Shown one piece after another: positions 63,896 to 64,000 of a stretch of 64,000 nt of DNA; the first letter of the stretch is position 1; the number at the start of each line of letters is the position of its first letter. The translations under genes and the position numbers were made by a program. The notes below the pieces were generated by a model. It did no database searches and was not told the origin of the DNA. It saw only the letters and a list, made by a program, of their open reading frames with translations. This DNA comes from Aestuariibaculum marinum (GTDB taxonomy: Bacteria; Bacteroidota; Bacteroidia; Flavobacteriales; Flavobacteriaceae). The DNA lies in contig NZ_JACVXD010000011.1 in the NCBI RefSeq assembly GCF_014596975.1, positions 26,990-90,989 on the forward strand. Reading direction: 5' to 3'.

Positions 63896-64000
63896 TGTTC
63901 ATTTTGACTTGATTCATTACTGAGTTTAAAGTATACTTTGAACGAAAGTAGCAAGCGTAGCTTAACCAAAAAATCAAGTCAAAAACTAGGAAATTGCTAA
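63896..64000. repeat. Direct repeat of at least 105 bp, copy 2 (cut by window end)
   Basis: This is identical to 62724-62828 and runs to the last base of the window, so the full repeat may be longer. The bases just before it (63757-63895) hold no gene I can support. Confidence 0.9.

Noticed and set aside
63781..63969. 62-codon minus-strand frame
   Set aside because: Its N-terminal half is the 105-bp intergenic repeat, so it is a chance frame in repeat DNA.

Overview
The window looks like a chromosome segment of a marine member of the Flavobacteriaceae (Bacteroidota). The evidence is AT-rich DNA, many secreted proteins and lipoproteins, two proteins with type IX secretion (T9SS) C-terminal sorting tails, TAnnTTTG-type promoter boxes, and a large block of sulfatases and glycosidases typical of bacteria that digest algal polysaccharides.

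Region 1 (1 to about 31,510, all + strand) is most of a polysaccharide utilisation locus, cut off at its 5' end by the window. It holds three GH92 alpha-mannosidases (the first partial), a GH125 exo-alpha-1,6-mannosidase, a GH43, a GH67 alpha-glucuronidase, a GH2, seven S1 sulfatases with seven intact C-x-P-S/T-R sites, and an FHS-type sugar permease. It also holds a tandem DUF1080 lipoprotein with two Gfo/Idh/MocA oxidoreductases, and a cytochrome c/PQQ-type sugar dehydrogenase. A rho-independent terminator follows the GH2. My reading is a sulfated alpha-mannan carrying uronic acid, as in algal or diatom glucuronomannans. No SusC/SusD pair, endo-mannanase, regulator or sulfatase-maturing enzyme is visible here.

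Region 2 (about 31,850 to 36,930) is an accessory islet of scars and odd small genes. It contains an IS3-type OrfA fragment, a three-gene minus-strand operon with two paralogous Cys-containing lipoproteins around an unknown secreted protein, two decayed tyrosine-recombinase C-termini, a 49-residue PspC-like protein, a decayed small gene, a small membrane protein and a frameshifted secreted protein. It also contains a gene for a secreted protein made of a near-complete ubiquitin domain fused to a T9SS sorting tail. That gene is the most unusual item in the window.

Region 3 (about 37,300 to 43,790) has a YceI / phosphate-porin-like / YceI group and a GH2 plus GH29 fucosidase pair, separated by strong terminators. 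Region 4 (43,800 to 54,750) holds envelope and stress genes: a DUF2807 lipoprotein, a PspC protein with a PadR regulator preceded by a (TTGA)9 tract, DUF4870, DUF4442, an AIM24-like protein, a large T9SS-secreted protein, and a divergent oxyR/dps pair.

Region 5 (54,840 to 61,520) is the conserved Bacteroidota cluster DUF58 - MoxR - DUF4350 - DUF4129 - SpoIIM, divergent from RDD and a TRIC-type channel. Region 6 (61,560 to 64,000) has two hypothetical genes and about 1 kb of dense intergenic repeats: a 10-bp tandem array, inverted-repeat-ended MITE-like units, and an identical repeat of at least 105 bp.
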